Shown: positions 1 through 7,560 of the stretch, piece after piece
Layout of the letters: the number at the start of each line of letters is the position of its first letter
Position numbering within the stretch: position 1 is the first letter of the stretch
NCBI GenBank assembly: GCA_043736395.1
Contig: JAYTCQ010000060.1
Location: forward strand, 1-18,771
Direction of reading: 5' to 3'
From: JAFDVL01 sp043736395
GTDB taxonomy: Bacteria > Acidobacteriota > Blastocatellia > RBC074
Length of the DNA: 18,771 bases
The notes under the pieces: generated by a model
Database searches by the model: none
What the model was told of the DNA's origin: nothing
Seen by the model: only the letters and a program-made list of their open reading frames with translations
Made by a program: the position numbers and the translations under genes

Positions 1-396
1 GCGCAAGGTATTAAAAGGATCGGCACTAATGGAGAGCCAAAGGTGTTCTTGTCCGGGAACTTTATCAAACGGAATCGCCTGAATCACAGCATATCCGACC
101 AACGCCACGAGTGGAGCGAACAACGCTCGTTCCGAAATATTCCAACTTCCAAGCAACAATCCTTCGATGATCCACAGAGCGGTCAGCGCAAAAATTGCAC
201 ACTCAAAAAACGATTCCCACCAAGGTTCAACTGTTCCATACGGCACCGCAACCAATACCAAAAGTGTCAGCAGGGAAACAAAGATAGTACGATTGATCAG
301 ATGCCCAACTTTAAGAAGAAACGCTCCGCGCTCAACTTGTGGTAAGAGTTCTAAAAGGTCTTCGTGCACGAGTGTCCGATGAAGTTCTGTTGCCAA
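1..396 (-). CDS. O-antigen ligase/polymerase family membrane protein, N-terminal part (runs off left edge)
   Basis: An open minus-strand frame of 132 codons reaches the window edge without a stop. No ATG occurs in it. I place the start at TTG (394-396), which has a GAGG Shine-Dalgarno at 402-405 with a 5-nt spacer, 2 nt after the TAA of the upstream glycosyltransferase. Residues 1-30 are charged and cytosolic-looking. Hydrophobic segments follow at about 37-53, 64-83 and 90-107. The motif PYGTVEPWW (52-60) between the first two segments is, from recall, typical of the N-terminus of O-antigen-ligase-family (Wzy_C) proteins, often acidobacterial ones with C-terminal TPRs. The catalytic periplasmic loop is outside the window, so ligase and polymerase cannot be told apart. 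Its place at the end of the cluster suggests transfer or polymerisation of the finished repeat unit. The reading frame is certain; the family call is good, the exact function is not. Confidence 0.72.
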   Translation of the reverse strand, partial: MATELHRTLVHEDLLELLPQVERGAFLLKVGHLINRTIFVSLLTLLVLVAVPYGTVEPWWESFFECAIFALTALWIIEGLLLGSWNISERALFAPLVALVGYAVIQAIPFDKVPGQEHLWLSISADPFNTLR

Positions 397-398
397 AT

Positions 399-1664
399 TT
401 ACCTCAATTCGTTTTTCAATTTTGGCTGTCCCACAGACTGTCTTGCGACTGAAGATTGATAAGCGAAAACCGGAGCCGTTTGAAAACGACTGACAATCTG
501 ATTAGCACAAACCGACACAGAAAAATATTGTTCTAACAGACGGCGTGCATTGGCTCCGACCTGCTGGCGATGCGCTACGTCGCTCGCAAGTTCAAGCGCG
601 TGTACCGCCAGTTGCTCATCATTTCCATTTACACTACAAAGCCCGGCCCCGTGTTCTTGCAGCATGTCGCTTAAATCATTTCCGGGATTAATACTGCCCA
701 GAATCGGCAGCGAAGCCGACATATACCCTAAAATCTTGCCGGGATAATTTTGCGTCTTCAGGCGTTGATCCAAAGAAATCATTCCGACGTCAACCTCTGA
801 AAGCATCGCAAGATATTCCTGTTGTCCGACGGCAGGCAGAATCGAAATATTAAAGAGATTCTTTTCTGCGATGAGATTTTTCAACCGCTCCACTTCCGTA
901 CCAGCACCAACCAATAAGAAATAAATACGCGATTCATTCCGCAATCGTTCGGCGAGGCGCACTACATTATCTATATCCTGCGCAACGCCAATATTTCCGC
1001 CATAGAAAAAAACAACTTTGTCTTCTAATCCAAGTTTTTGACGGAATCCGACAGAGGGCAAAAGTTCCTGATTCGTACTCGTCCAATTGTAGAGAACTTC
1101 AAGCTCGTAATTTTTATGCGGCAACTGCTCGGCAAAATATTTTAAATTTGCTGGCGATTGAACCCCGATGACATCTGCGGCGTCATATTGTTTCAGTTCC
1201 ATAAATCGGAAATATGACCAGATCAGTCCTTTTTTAAGAACCCCAACATCAACCGCCCATTGCGGAAAAATGTCACGCAAGACCAGATATGACGGGCATT
1301 GCCACAGCGTCTTCAGTTTGTGTATTAATGGCCCGAAAAAAATAGTCGGAGAATAATAAATAATCAGATCGTATTGATGCTTTTTGAAGAAGGGTTTTCC
1401 TTTACGCCAAAGCGTGGCAGAAAGTCGAATTTCGCGCCACGCCCGCACGGCGCGTGAAGCTCCTTTGATCTTTCCCGCCTTTACGCGCAGTACTTTTAAT
1501 CCGTCTTCGCAGCTCACTTCCAAGTCATGCGTAATGGATTCACTGGGAGCCAGAATTGTTACTTCGTGATTTTGATTTTGTAATTCTTTACCCAAATCGT
1601 GCAGTAATTTGGCACTCGCCTCAGCACTTGGCAGGTAATAAACCCCAACAATTAGAACACGCAT
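399..1664 (-). CDS. wbuB: WbuB-like GT4 glycosyltransferase (probable L-FucNAc/L-QuiNAc transferase)
   Basis: This 421-residue two-domain GT-B enzyme belongs to the WbuB-like branch of GT4. It has an N-terminal acceptor domain (VLIVGVYYLPS at 3-13) and the branch signature LRDIFPQWAVD (129-139), known to me from putative L-fucosamine transferases. The nucleotide-binding domain begins at YGGNIG (221-226) and includes LLVGAG (240-245). The usual second glutamate of the EX7E motif lies in PGKILGYM (308-315) and is Gly313 here. The gene follows the UDP-2-acetamido-2,6-dideoxy-L-hexose enzymes by 20 bp, so it most likely transfers that sugar onto the lipid-linked growing unit at the inner face of the membrane. 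The ATG at 1664 has only a weak Shine-Dalgarno (GAAG). The residues after about 392 are polar and unstructured-looking. Family call is strong; donor specificity is inferred from context. Confidence 0.86.
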   Translation of the reverse strand: MRVLIVGVYYLPSAEASAKLLHDLGKELQNQNHEVTILAPSESITHDLEVSCEDGLKVLRVKAGKIKGASRAVRAWREIRLSATLWRKGKPFFKKHQYDLIIYYSPTIFFGPLIHKLKTLWQCPSYLVLRDIFPQWAVDVGVLKKGLIWSYFRFMELKQYDAADVIGVQSPANLKYFAEQLPHKNYELEVLYNWTSTNQELLPSVGFRQKLGLEDKVVFFYGGNIGVAQDIDNVVRLAERLRNESRIYFLLVGAGTEVERLKNLIAEKNLFNISILPAVGQQEYLAMLSEVDVGMISLDQRLKTQNYPGKILGYMSASLPILGSINPGNDLSDMLQEHGAGLCSVNGNDEQLAVHALELASDVAHRQQVGANARRLLEQYFSVSVCANQIVSRFQTAPVFAYQSSVARQSVGQPKLKNELR

Positions 1665-1684
1665 TTTTACTTCACTTTCTACAG

Positions 1685-2827
1685 CTATTTGGCAGCTTGA
1701 GCCAGACCCGGCTTTTGCATCTGCCAGCCTTGTTCGGCTAAATCGGGAAGCCGATAACCTAGCAACAATCGGCAGACTGTCGCCGCTACATGGGGAGTTA
1801 AATATTCAATTGGCGGCTCCCAGGAATGAGTTTGACTCGTAACGAGTTCGGTCAAACTCAGGATGCTCAGAGGATCGCAACCCGATAAAACATTAGAGCC
1901 ACATTCAATGGTTTCCGGTCGTTCGGTAACGTCCCGAATGGTGACCGTGGGAGTTTTGAAAATACATCCTTCTTCCTGCACTGTTCCGCTATCGGAAATC
2001 AGGCAGAAGGCGGACTGTTCCAGTTTGACAAAATCGAAGAACCCGAACGGTTCGACAAATCGCAAGCCGCGCTCTTCAAAGTGTGATTGATGCTGTGCCA
2101 ACTTCGAGCGCGTGCGGGGATGCAGCGAGCAAATCACTGGATAGTTATACTGCCGATGTAATCCCGCCAGCCCCTCAAGCAAACTGTTTAGCCGTTCTGG
2201 AATGTCCACGTTTTCAGCGCGGTGCATCGTGACCAGAAAAAATTTGCGTTCATTCAAATTTAGAGTAGACAAAATCGTACTGTCATTAACGCGGTCAGCG
2301 TAATGATCAATGACTTCTTTAATCGGATTGCCAGTGACAAAAATGCGTTCCCCGGCGATGCCTTCGCGCAGCAGATTTTCACGGCTGCGGTTGGTGTATG
2401 GCATCAGCACTGTGCTGGAATGATCAATCACGCGCCGATTTACTTCTTCCGGCACACGGTCGTCATAACAACGATTGCCAGCTTCCATGTGATACACCGG
2501 AATGCCCATTCGACGCGCGATGATCGCAGTCAATCCGCTGTTCGTATCACCGAGAACCAACAGGCGATCTGGATGATGTTCGCGCAGCAACGGCTCAATC
2601 CGCGCCAGTATTTGCCCTACCTGATCGCCAAAGCTCGAACTTTGAATACCCAAATTGACATCCGGCTCCCGCAAGCCCAGCTCTCGAAAAAATAATCCGT
2701 TTAGGCGGTCATCGTAATTTTGTCCGGTATGCACCAGCACGTGCTCGGCGTGTTCATCCAAACGCTTGATGATGAGGCTTAAACGAATGATCTCCGGCCT
2801 CGTGCCGAGGACAGTCATGATTTTCAT
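1685..2827 (-). CDS. capG: UDP-HexNAc 2-epimerase, WecB/CapG/WbjD family
   Basis: This 380-residue protein has the full set of WecB-family motifs: GTRPE (8-12), HTGQ (33-36), GDTNS (93-97), HMEAGNR (113-119) and PEEVNRR (126-132), followed by VTGNPIKEVID. Non-hydrolysing 2-epimerases of this family invert C2 of UDP-HexNAc. Next to a CapE-type dehydratase and a reductase, the expected reaction is the last step to UDP-L-FucNAc or UDP-L-QuiNAc, not the UDP-GlcNAc/UDP-ManNAc step of WecB. The ATG overlaps the TGA of the dehydratase by 4 bp (ATGA, 2824-2827), which implies translational coupling. Length is normal for the family. The alternative is a plain UDP-GlcNAc 2-epimerase; the three-gene context argues against this. 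Confidence 0.9.
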   Translation of the reverse strand: MKIMTVLGTRPEIIRLSLIIKRLDEHAEHVLVHTGQNYDDRLNGLFFRELGLREPDVNLGIQSSSFGDQVGQILARIEPLLREHHPDRLLVLGDTNSGLTAIIARRMGIPVYHMEAGNRCYDDRVPEEVNRRVIDHSSTVLMPYTNRSRENLLREGIAGERIFVTGNPIKEVIDHYADRVNDSTILSTLNLNERKFFLVTMHRAENVDIPERLNSLLEGLAGLHRQYNYPVICSLHPRTRSKLAQHQSHFEERGLRFVEPFGFFDFVKLEQSAFCLISDSGTVQEEGCIFKTPTVTIRDVTERPETIECGSNVLSGCDPLSILSLTELVTSQTHSWEPPIEYLTPHVAATVCRLLLGYRLPDLAEQGWQMQKPGLAQAAK

Positions 2828-3888
2828 CGCAGCATCTCCGCCATTTCCGGCTCGAAATTCTCAACCATTAAATTGCGCGCTTGCAACAGGGCGACTGTTT
2901 CACTAAGTGACATGACGTTGTCCGCCGAACTGTATTCGGCAGTGAGAACGCCCGTCCCGCTGGCATCATCACAGATTTCCGGTAGCATTGGCTTGATCGC
3001 GTAATAGCGATTATGCTCAATCGTGCGGTACGCCTCTTCCTCGCTTACCAGAATTTCGTGAATTTTTTCGCCGGGACGAATGCCGACAAATTTCACTTCG
3101 ATCCGCCGTCCATCAATTAATGCGAGCGCAATATTTGTCACCAGCGCAGAAGTCGTTTTCGGAATCCATGTTTCTCCTGGTTCCCCTTCTTCCAGGGCTG
3201 CAAACACAATATCTACTGCCTCATCCAGGCTCAGCAGAAAACGCGTCATATCAGGCGTCGTGATCGTCAACGGGCCACCCGCGCGAATTTGTTCGTGAAA
3301 AAATGGAATCACCGAACCGCGTGAAGCCAACACGTTTCCATACCGGACACAAACAAACCGGGTATCGTGACAAAGCATATTGGCCTGAATAAACACGCGT
3401 TCCTGCAACGCTTTTGTCATCCCCATCGCGTTGATCGGCTTGCAGGCTTTATCGGTGGAAACGCCGACGACCGTTTCAATCGGCAACCGATATTGACGGA
3501 TTGCGCGGACGATATTTTCGGCGCCTTCAATATTTGTCCGCACTGCTTCGAAAGGAAAATATTCGCAGGTCGGAACCTGTTTGAGCGCCGCGGCATTGAT
3601 GACGATATCAACATCCTGAAGAGCACTGGCGACACTTTGAAAGTCGCGAATGTCACCTATCCGAAATTCGAGCTTACGCTGAAAATTACGATAAATAATA
3701 TCGTCTGTGGCCGCTGAACTGCGACGATATTCCAGGCGCATGAAATGTTGTTTCGCTTCATCCCGCGAAAAGACTATGATTTTCGCCGGGTCGCCCATTT
3801 CACCACTGAGCAACCGCCGTACTAACACCTTGCCCAGTGATCCTGTCCCGCCTGTAATCAGAATTCGTTTGCCTGTTAATAATTGCAT
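2824..3888 (-). CDS. capE: UDP-GlcNAc 4,6-dehydratase (5-epimerising), CapE/FnlA/WbjB family
   Basis: This is a 354-residue extended short-chain dehydrogenase. It has the Rossmann glycine motif GGTGSLG (13-19), the RDEAKQ segment after the second strand (42-47), INAAALKQVP (97-106) and VSTDKA (143-148). The active-site YxxxK is replaced by MxxxK (Met155, Lys159), as in the CapE/PseB/FlaA1 inverting dehydratases. These enzymes take UDP-GlcNAc to a UDP-4-keto-6-deoxy sugar; the CapE branch epimerises at C5 (and C3) to give L-configured products. The C-terminal third (GIRPGEKIHEILVSEEEA, 269-286) fits the family. The start ATG at 3888 has a Shine-Dalgarno GGAG at 3897-3900 (8-nt spacer) lying inside the upstream reductase, which overlaps this gene by 89 bp. 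The gene is coupled to the 2-epimerase by an ATGA overlap. First committed step of the cluster's L-sugar. Confidence 0.92.
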   Translation of the reverse strand: MQLLTGKRILITGGTGSLGKVLVRRLLSGEMGDPAKIIVFSRDEAKQHFMRLEYRRSSAATDDIIYRNFQRKLEFRIGDIRDFQSVASALQDVDIVINAAALKQVPTCEYFPFEAVRTNIEGAENIVRAIRQYRLPIETVVGVSTDKACKPINAMGMTKALQERVFIQANMLCHDTRFVCVRYGNVLASRGSVIPFFHEQIRAGGPLTITTPDMTRFLLSLDEAVDIVFAALEEGEPGETWIPKTTSALVTNIALALIDGRRIEVKFVGIRPGEKIHEILVSEEEAYRTIEHNRYYAIKPMLPEICDDASGTGVLTAEYSSADNVMSLSETVALLQARNLMVENFEPEMAEMLR

Positions 3889-4777
3889 TGTTGGGTCTCC
3901 ATTCGTGATAAAGGGTCGTATCCGCCACGAGTTGTGCGACTAACTCAGGCCAGGGGGGAGCGGTATAGCCTGTCGCTTGATGAAATTTGTCGCCGATCAT
4001 GCTGCGATCACACGCGAAGATTTCATTCGGGATGATTTCAACATTCATGTCCCACGCGTCACGGAGCAAACAAAGTAAATCGTATTTTGAAATCGTCTGT
4101 CCGGTGACCTGATAAAGGCCAGATAGATGGGGATGGTGTTCAATTAAATCGCCAATGACTTCGGCTAAATGATTGGTCGTCACACCGGAATACAAGGCGC
4201 GCTTGTAGCCTTGCACAGTGGAATTATCCTGGCTTAGAAACCAATCTAATAAAGAGTGATGATGAGTCAGTTCGCGTCCAATCATTGAAGTTCGCAGCGT
4301 GATTGCATTCTCGGTTGCGACTTCACCTAAATATTTGGTTTTGCCATAAAGGTCTGTGGCATCAGAAGGAGATTCTTCGGTGTATCCTCCCTGGTCGCCG
4401 CTAAACACACAGTCGGTGCTGAAGTGAATGAGCCGCCCGCCCCATTCACTGCAAACTTCGGCTAAGCGATGAGGCAGCAGCGCATTAATTTTAATGCTGG
4501 GAATAGATGCTTTTGCCTCTGTGCGTTGCTTAATCACGCCGATGCAATTCACGACGACGTCAGGCTCCATCCGCCGCAACAGCGCAGACAAGGCTGGAAA
4601 ATTTTCAGCATCCACGTAACCAATCAATTGAGGATCAGAAAATAGATGCAGGTGCGCTAGCGCCCCTTCATGCACTGAGCCGTGCATCGTGCCCTGCGTG
4701 TGCGGAAATCGTTTTCCCAGCACTTGAAGCATTTTATGACCAAGCATCCCCGTGGCACCGAGTACCAGAATTTTCAT
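3800..4777 (-). CDS. RmlD-like NAD(P)H-dependent sugar-nucleotide reductase (WbvR-type, no cupin domain)
   Basis: This 325-residue SDR has GATGMLG at the N-terminus (7-13), NCIGVIKQ (77-84), STDCVF (120-125) and a catalytic pair Tyr144/Lys148 in YGKTK. It resembles dTDP-4-dehydrorhamnose reductases. Beside CapE- and CapG-like enzymes it is expected to reduce the 4-keto intermediate. CapF/WbjC/FnlB, the UDP-L-FucNAc enzyme, carries an extra C-terminal cupin domain that is absent here. The match is therefore better to the V. cholerae O37 WbvR type, which leads through UDP-L-RhaNAc to UDP-L-QuiNAc. AAGGAG lies 6 nt before the ATG. Conserved sequence seems to end near HEWRP (291-295). Residues 297-325 are encoded over the first 89 bp of the dehydratase in another frame and look like a read-through tail caused by a lost stop. 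Fold is certain, product is inferred. Confidence 0.84.
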   Translation of the reverse strand: MKILVLGATGMLGHKMLQVLGKRFPHTQGTMHGSVHEGALAHLHLFSDPQLIGYVDAENFPALSALLRRMEPDVVVNCIGVIKQRTEAKASIPSIKINALLPHRLAEVCSEWGGRLIHFSTDCVFSGDQGGYTEESPSDATDLYGKTKYLGEVATENAITLRTSMIGRELTHHHSLLDWFLSQDNSTVQGYKRALYSGVTTNHLAEVIGDLIEHHPHLSGLYQVTGQTISKYDLLCLLRDAWDMNVEIIPNEIFACDRSMIGDKFHQATGYTAPPWPELVAQLVADTTLYHEWRPNNAIINRQTNSDYRRDRITGQGVSTAVAQW

Positions 4778-4797
4778 GAGTTGCTCCTTTCAGGTAA

Positions 4798-6000
4798 TTA
4801 TTTCGCACTGTCGCTAAGGCTGCTCAGCGCGGTTAGTTCAGATGTTTGATGAGATTTCTGGGGAAGAGTCCGAGCCGCAACTTCCGCCAGATACGAAAAG
4901 GTATCGTATGCGCAACGTTCCCACGAATATGCTTGAGCGCGTTGATAGGCTTGGTGCGCGACCTGTGTGCGCCAAATGTGATTGGTGACCAGTTCCCGCA
5001 CTGCAGTAGCAATGCTGTCCGGTTGCACCGGATCAAAATACGCCCCGGCTTCGCCCAAAGCTTCTGGCATGGGGCCATAGCTCGAACTGGCAATAGGCAA
5101 ACCTGCGGCCATCGCTTCGATCAGGATGTTCGGCAAGGTCTCGCAACTGGAAGCAAAGATAAAACCATCGGTCTGGTGATACGCCGCGATCAACTCTTGA
5201 TAGGAAATGTGACCATTGTAATGAATAAAATTGCTATCCGCATCCACGCGATTGATCGTCGTTTGTAAGTGGCGCAGCCGGGCGGGCGTTTCCGGTGACC
5301 CAATTAAATCCAGCGATACAGGTAATCCTTCGCGGCGCAATTGCGCAATGGCTTCGACCACTTGCCCGTGATGTTTGTAAGGCTCCAATTTGGAGACATA
5401 GAGTAACTTAAATGGTTTATCGAACGAGTATTCTTCCAACGATTTTTGCTCGCGCGGAGGCTGAAGGAAATCTTGATTGATGCCGTAGGGGATGATCGGG
5501 TATTGCCCTGTCAGCCCTGCCGCTTTCTTGACCAATGAACGTGAATACTGCGTGACAAAAATGGCGCCGTCAGCGCGACGAAAGCTATTAATTTGAGCCA
5601 GTCGTATCAATAAATACTTGACCGCCAAACTTGAGAAACCGTAGCGTCGCAGCTCAGCAAATTCAAAGGGCAGCATATTTTGTGAAATCACTACAAAAGG
5701 TTTGAGCGCGCCGGAATGGATGCCGCCAGGCGCTAAGACGCAATCACAGAATTCTTGTGCGAGTAGCGGCAACTTTCGTACTTGCCAATAGGTCCGCATC
5801 GGCAAGCTCTGATCCAGGAGCGGATCATGGCGGCATTCCAGCCAGGAGCGTGTGGGCATCCGTTCAAGTGTACTTTTCCCACCCCAAACCACAACCTTGC
5901 TGATTCCATGCTCCTCTGGTTGAGCAGCATGAAGAATTTCACTGAGGTGGCCCAATCCCCCACCATCGCGAATATTAGAAGCATCAATACCTAAACGCAT
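4798..6000 (-). CDS. GT4-family glycosyltransferase
   Basis: This is a 400-residue GT-B retaining glycosyltransferase. The N-terminus MRLGIDASNIRDGGGLGHLS resembles the acceptor-domain start of many GT4 enzymes. The donor domain has the phosphate-contacting segment SKLEPYKHH (203-211) and a clear EX7E motif (Glu287, Glu295 in SSCETLPNILIEAMAAG). I choose the ATG at 5998-6000 because a strong Shine-Dalgarno GAGGAG (6010-6015) sits 9 nt upstream. The in-frame ATG at 6009 would touch it, and the one at 6027 would add nine unsupported residues. It ends 20 bp before the reductase gene. It acts in the cytoplasm on the lipid-linked repeat unit; neither donor nor linkage can be read from sequence. 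The gene is preceded by a 94-bp gap after the MBOAT gene, the only break in this half of the cluster. Confidence 0.88.
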   Translation of the reverse strand: MRLGIDASNIRDGGGLGHLSEILHAAQPEEHGISKVVVWGGKSTLERMPTRSWLECRHDPLLDQSLPMRTYWQVRKLPLLAQEFCDCVLAPGGIHSGALKPFVVISQNMLPFEFAELRRYGFSSLAVKYLLIRLAQINSFRRADGAIFVTQYSRSLVKKAAGLTGQYPIIPYGINQDFLQPPREQKSLEEYSFDKPFKLLYVSKLEPYKHHGQVVEAIAQLRREGLPVSLDLIGSPETPARLRHLQTTINRVDADSNFIHYNGHISYQELIAAYHQTDGFIFASSCETLPNILIEAMAAGLPIASSSYGPMPEALGEAGAYFDPVQPDSIATAVRELVTNHIWRTQVAHQAYQRAQAYSWERCAYDTFSYLAEVAARTLPQKSHQTSELTALSSLSDSAK

Positions 6001-6094
6001 TTGTAACATCTCCTCGATAGACAGCACATCCTATGCGCGCGTCTGAGGCTCTATAACTCATACTCTCTTCTGCATCATGTCAACGTCGATAAAA
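6001..6094 (-). other. 94-bp gap between MBOAT and GT4 genes
   Basis: Apart from the GAGGAG ribosome-binding site I see no convincing promoter boxes, hairpin or small gene here. It separates the AT-rich acylation pair from the sugar-synthesis part of the cluster and could be a junction of modules. Confidence 0.4.
6010..6015 (-). promoter_or_regulatory. Shine-Dalgarno GAGGAG fixing the GT4 start
   Basis: GAGGAG on the minus strand lies 9 nt before the ATG at 5998-6000. This decides that start over the in-frame ATGs at 6009 and 6027. Confidence 0.75.
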
Positions 6095-7534
6095 TTAGAA
6101 CTGGAAGTAAATAAACGGAGTATCAGTTAAGGGCCATAATAGAAAAAGAAAGATAATTAACGTGGCGTAGCTAAGTACTCTTTTAGCCGGGGTCAGGTTA
6201 TTTAAAACCCTGTCGTATCCACCTACTTTGGCTGAAATAAACTGACCTGCGGCAAACATAATAAGCAAAAACACTGTTGTGAAGGGACGCGTTTGTCCAA
6301 ACCCGGCACCTCCAACAGAAAGATTAAAATCAAAGAATAAATATTTCTTGACGCAATAAATAATGTCCGGCACGCTGGAGACATAAAAGAAAATCCATCC
6401 CATAAATACAAAATATTGAGTTATCAACCAGCTTGCCATTTTCCCACTTGGCTTGCCTAAAAATGCCTGAACGCCAGGGCTTAGTTGCAGCCTTGTTGAG
6501 ATTGTTTTATGCACAATAAGCAGTCCACCTTGATAAGCTCCCCAAAAGACAAAATTCCAAGCCGCGCCGTGCCAAAGCCCACCTAACACCATAGTAATCA
6601 TCAGATTCGCGTAAGTGTTGCCAGTGCGGCTGCCCCCTAATGGAATATAGAGATAGTCCCTAAGCCAGGTAGATAAACTAATATGCCATCTATGCCAGAA
6701 CTCCTGTATGTTTGTAGCTAAATAGGGCCTATTAAAATTGAGCGGAAGCTCTATACCCATAATCTTGGATACTCCGCGTCCCATATCTGAATAGCCAGAA
6801 AAATCACAATAAATTCTAATGCCGAAAGCGAGCGTAGCAATAATTATAATTAAGCTAGGCTGACCTTGTGGCTTACTTAATAAGCTGTCAGAGAAAAGCG
6901 CCAAGTTATCAGCAATTAAAACCTTCTTGAAAAGTCCTACTAAAAATAAGTGAATACCTTGCTGAAAATTTGCCTTGGTGATTGTTTTACTAACTGCGAT
7001 CTGCGGAAGAAAATCCCAGGGGCGTAAAATAGGGCCTGCCACAAGATGCGGGAAATAGGCCAAATAAAGTGCAAATTCAATCAAGTTATTACAGGGTTTG
7101 CATCTGCCTTTGTAAACATCAACCGCATAGCTAATGGCCTCAAAAGTGTAAAAACTGATTCCTACCGGCAGGATGATGTTTAGGATCGGCAGTGAATGCT
7201 TAAAATCTGCCATTGCAAAGAAATCATTAAAAGACCCAATAAAAAAGTTGTAATACTTGAACCAAGCTAGCATTCCTAAATCTACTGTCAGGCTTGCCAG
7301 CAACCATCGTTTACGAATAGCAGATGTTTTACTTTTATAGATTTGTTTCGCAGAGAAAAAATCCCAGACCGTCGAAAATAAAATCGGAGCCAGTAACAGT
7401 ACATTCCACCAGGAATAAAACACATAACTTGCTAACAGCAACATCGCCACTTGTGCTTTGCGATGCTTCAGGATAGTTAGCAGCACAAGAACAATTAGAA
7501 AGTAGATTAAAAATTCTTTGGTCTGAAATAGCAT
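6095..7534 (-). CDS. MBOAT-family membrane O-acyltransferase (AlgI/DltB-like)
   Basis: This 479-residue polytopic protein begins with several hydrophobic segments (about 8-24, 28-50, 73-90). MBOAT landmarks follow in order: LPVGISFYTFEAISY (122-136), FPHLVAGPILRP (161-172), DFSGYSDMGRG (244-254), WHRWHISLSTWLRDYLYIPL (280-299) and GGLWHGAAW (318-326), where His322 is the expected catalytic histidine. In alginate and D-alanyl systems such proteins pass an acyl group from a cytoplasmic donor across the membrane to a partner that loads the polymer. The partner is the SGNH-like gene 26 bp upstream. No strong Shine-Dalgarno precedes the ATG, so translation may depend on the upstream gene. The gene is AT-rich: 6841-6900 holds 22 G/C in 60, against 34 in 60 at 4921-4980 in the next gene. 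Acetylation of the polysaccharide is the likeliest role. Confidence 0.93.
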   Translation of the reverse strand: MLFQTKEFLIYFLIVLVLLTILKHRKAQVAMLLLASYVFYSWWNVLLLAPILFSTVWDFFSAKQIYKSKTSAIRKRWLLASLTVDLGMLAWFKYYNFFIGSFNDFFAMADFKHSLPILNIILPVGISFYTFEAISYAVDVYKGRCKPCNNLIEFALYLAYFPHLVAGPILRPWDFLPQIAVSKTITKANFQQGIHLFLVGLFKKVLIADNLALFSDSLLSKPQGQPSLIIIIATLAFGIRIYCDFSGYSDMGRGVSKIMGIELPLNFNRPYLATNIQEFWHRWHISLSTWLRDYLYIPLGGSRTGNTYANLMITMVLGGLWHGAAWNFVFWGAYQGGLLIVHKTISTRLQLSPGVQAFLGKPSGKMASWLITQYFVFMGWIFFYVSSVPDIIYCVKKYLFFDFNLSVGGAGFGQTRPFTTVFLLIMFAAGQFISAKVGGYDRVLNNLTPAKRVLSYATLIIFLFLLWPLTDTPFIYFQF

Positions 7535-7560
7535 GGCGATACGGTGGCCTATCTTCGCTT

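Noticed and set aside
43..345. Plus-strand open frame of 100 codons near the left edge
   Set aside because: The minus strand here encodes the N-terminus of a ligase-family membrane protein with family motifs; the plus-strand product is low-complexity, charged and has no homology signal that I recognise.
2303..2695. Plus-strand open frame of 130 codons, and similar ones at 3367-3717 and 4846-5268
   Set aside because: They lie antisense to well-supported enzymes, have no recognisable domains and no ribosome-binding sites; they are shadows of the minus-strand genes.
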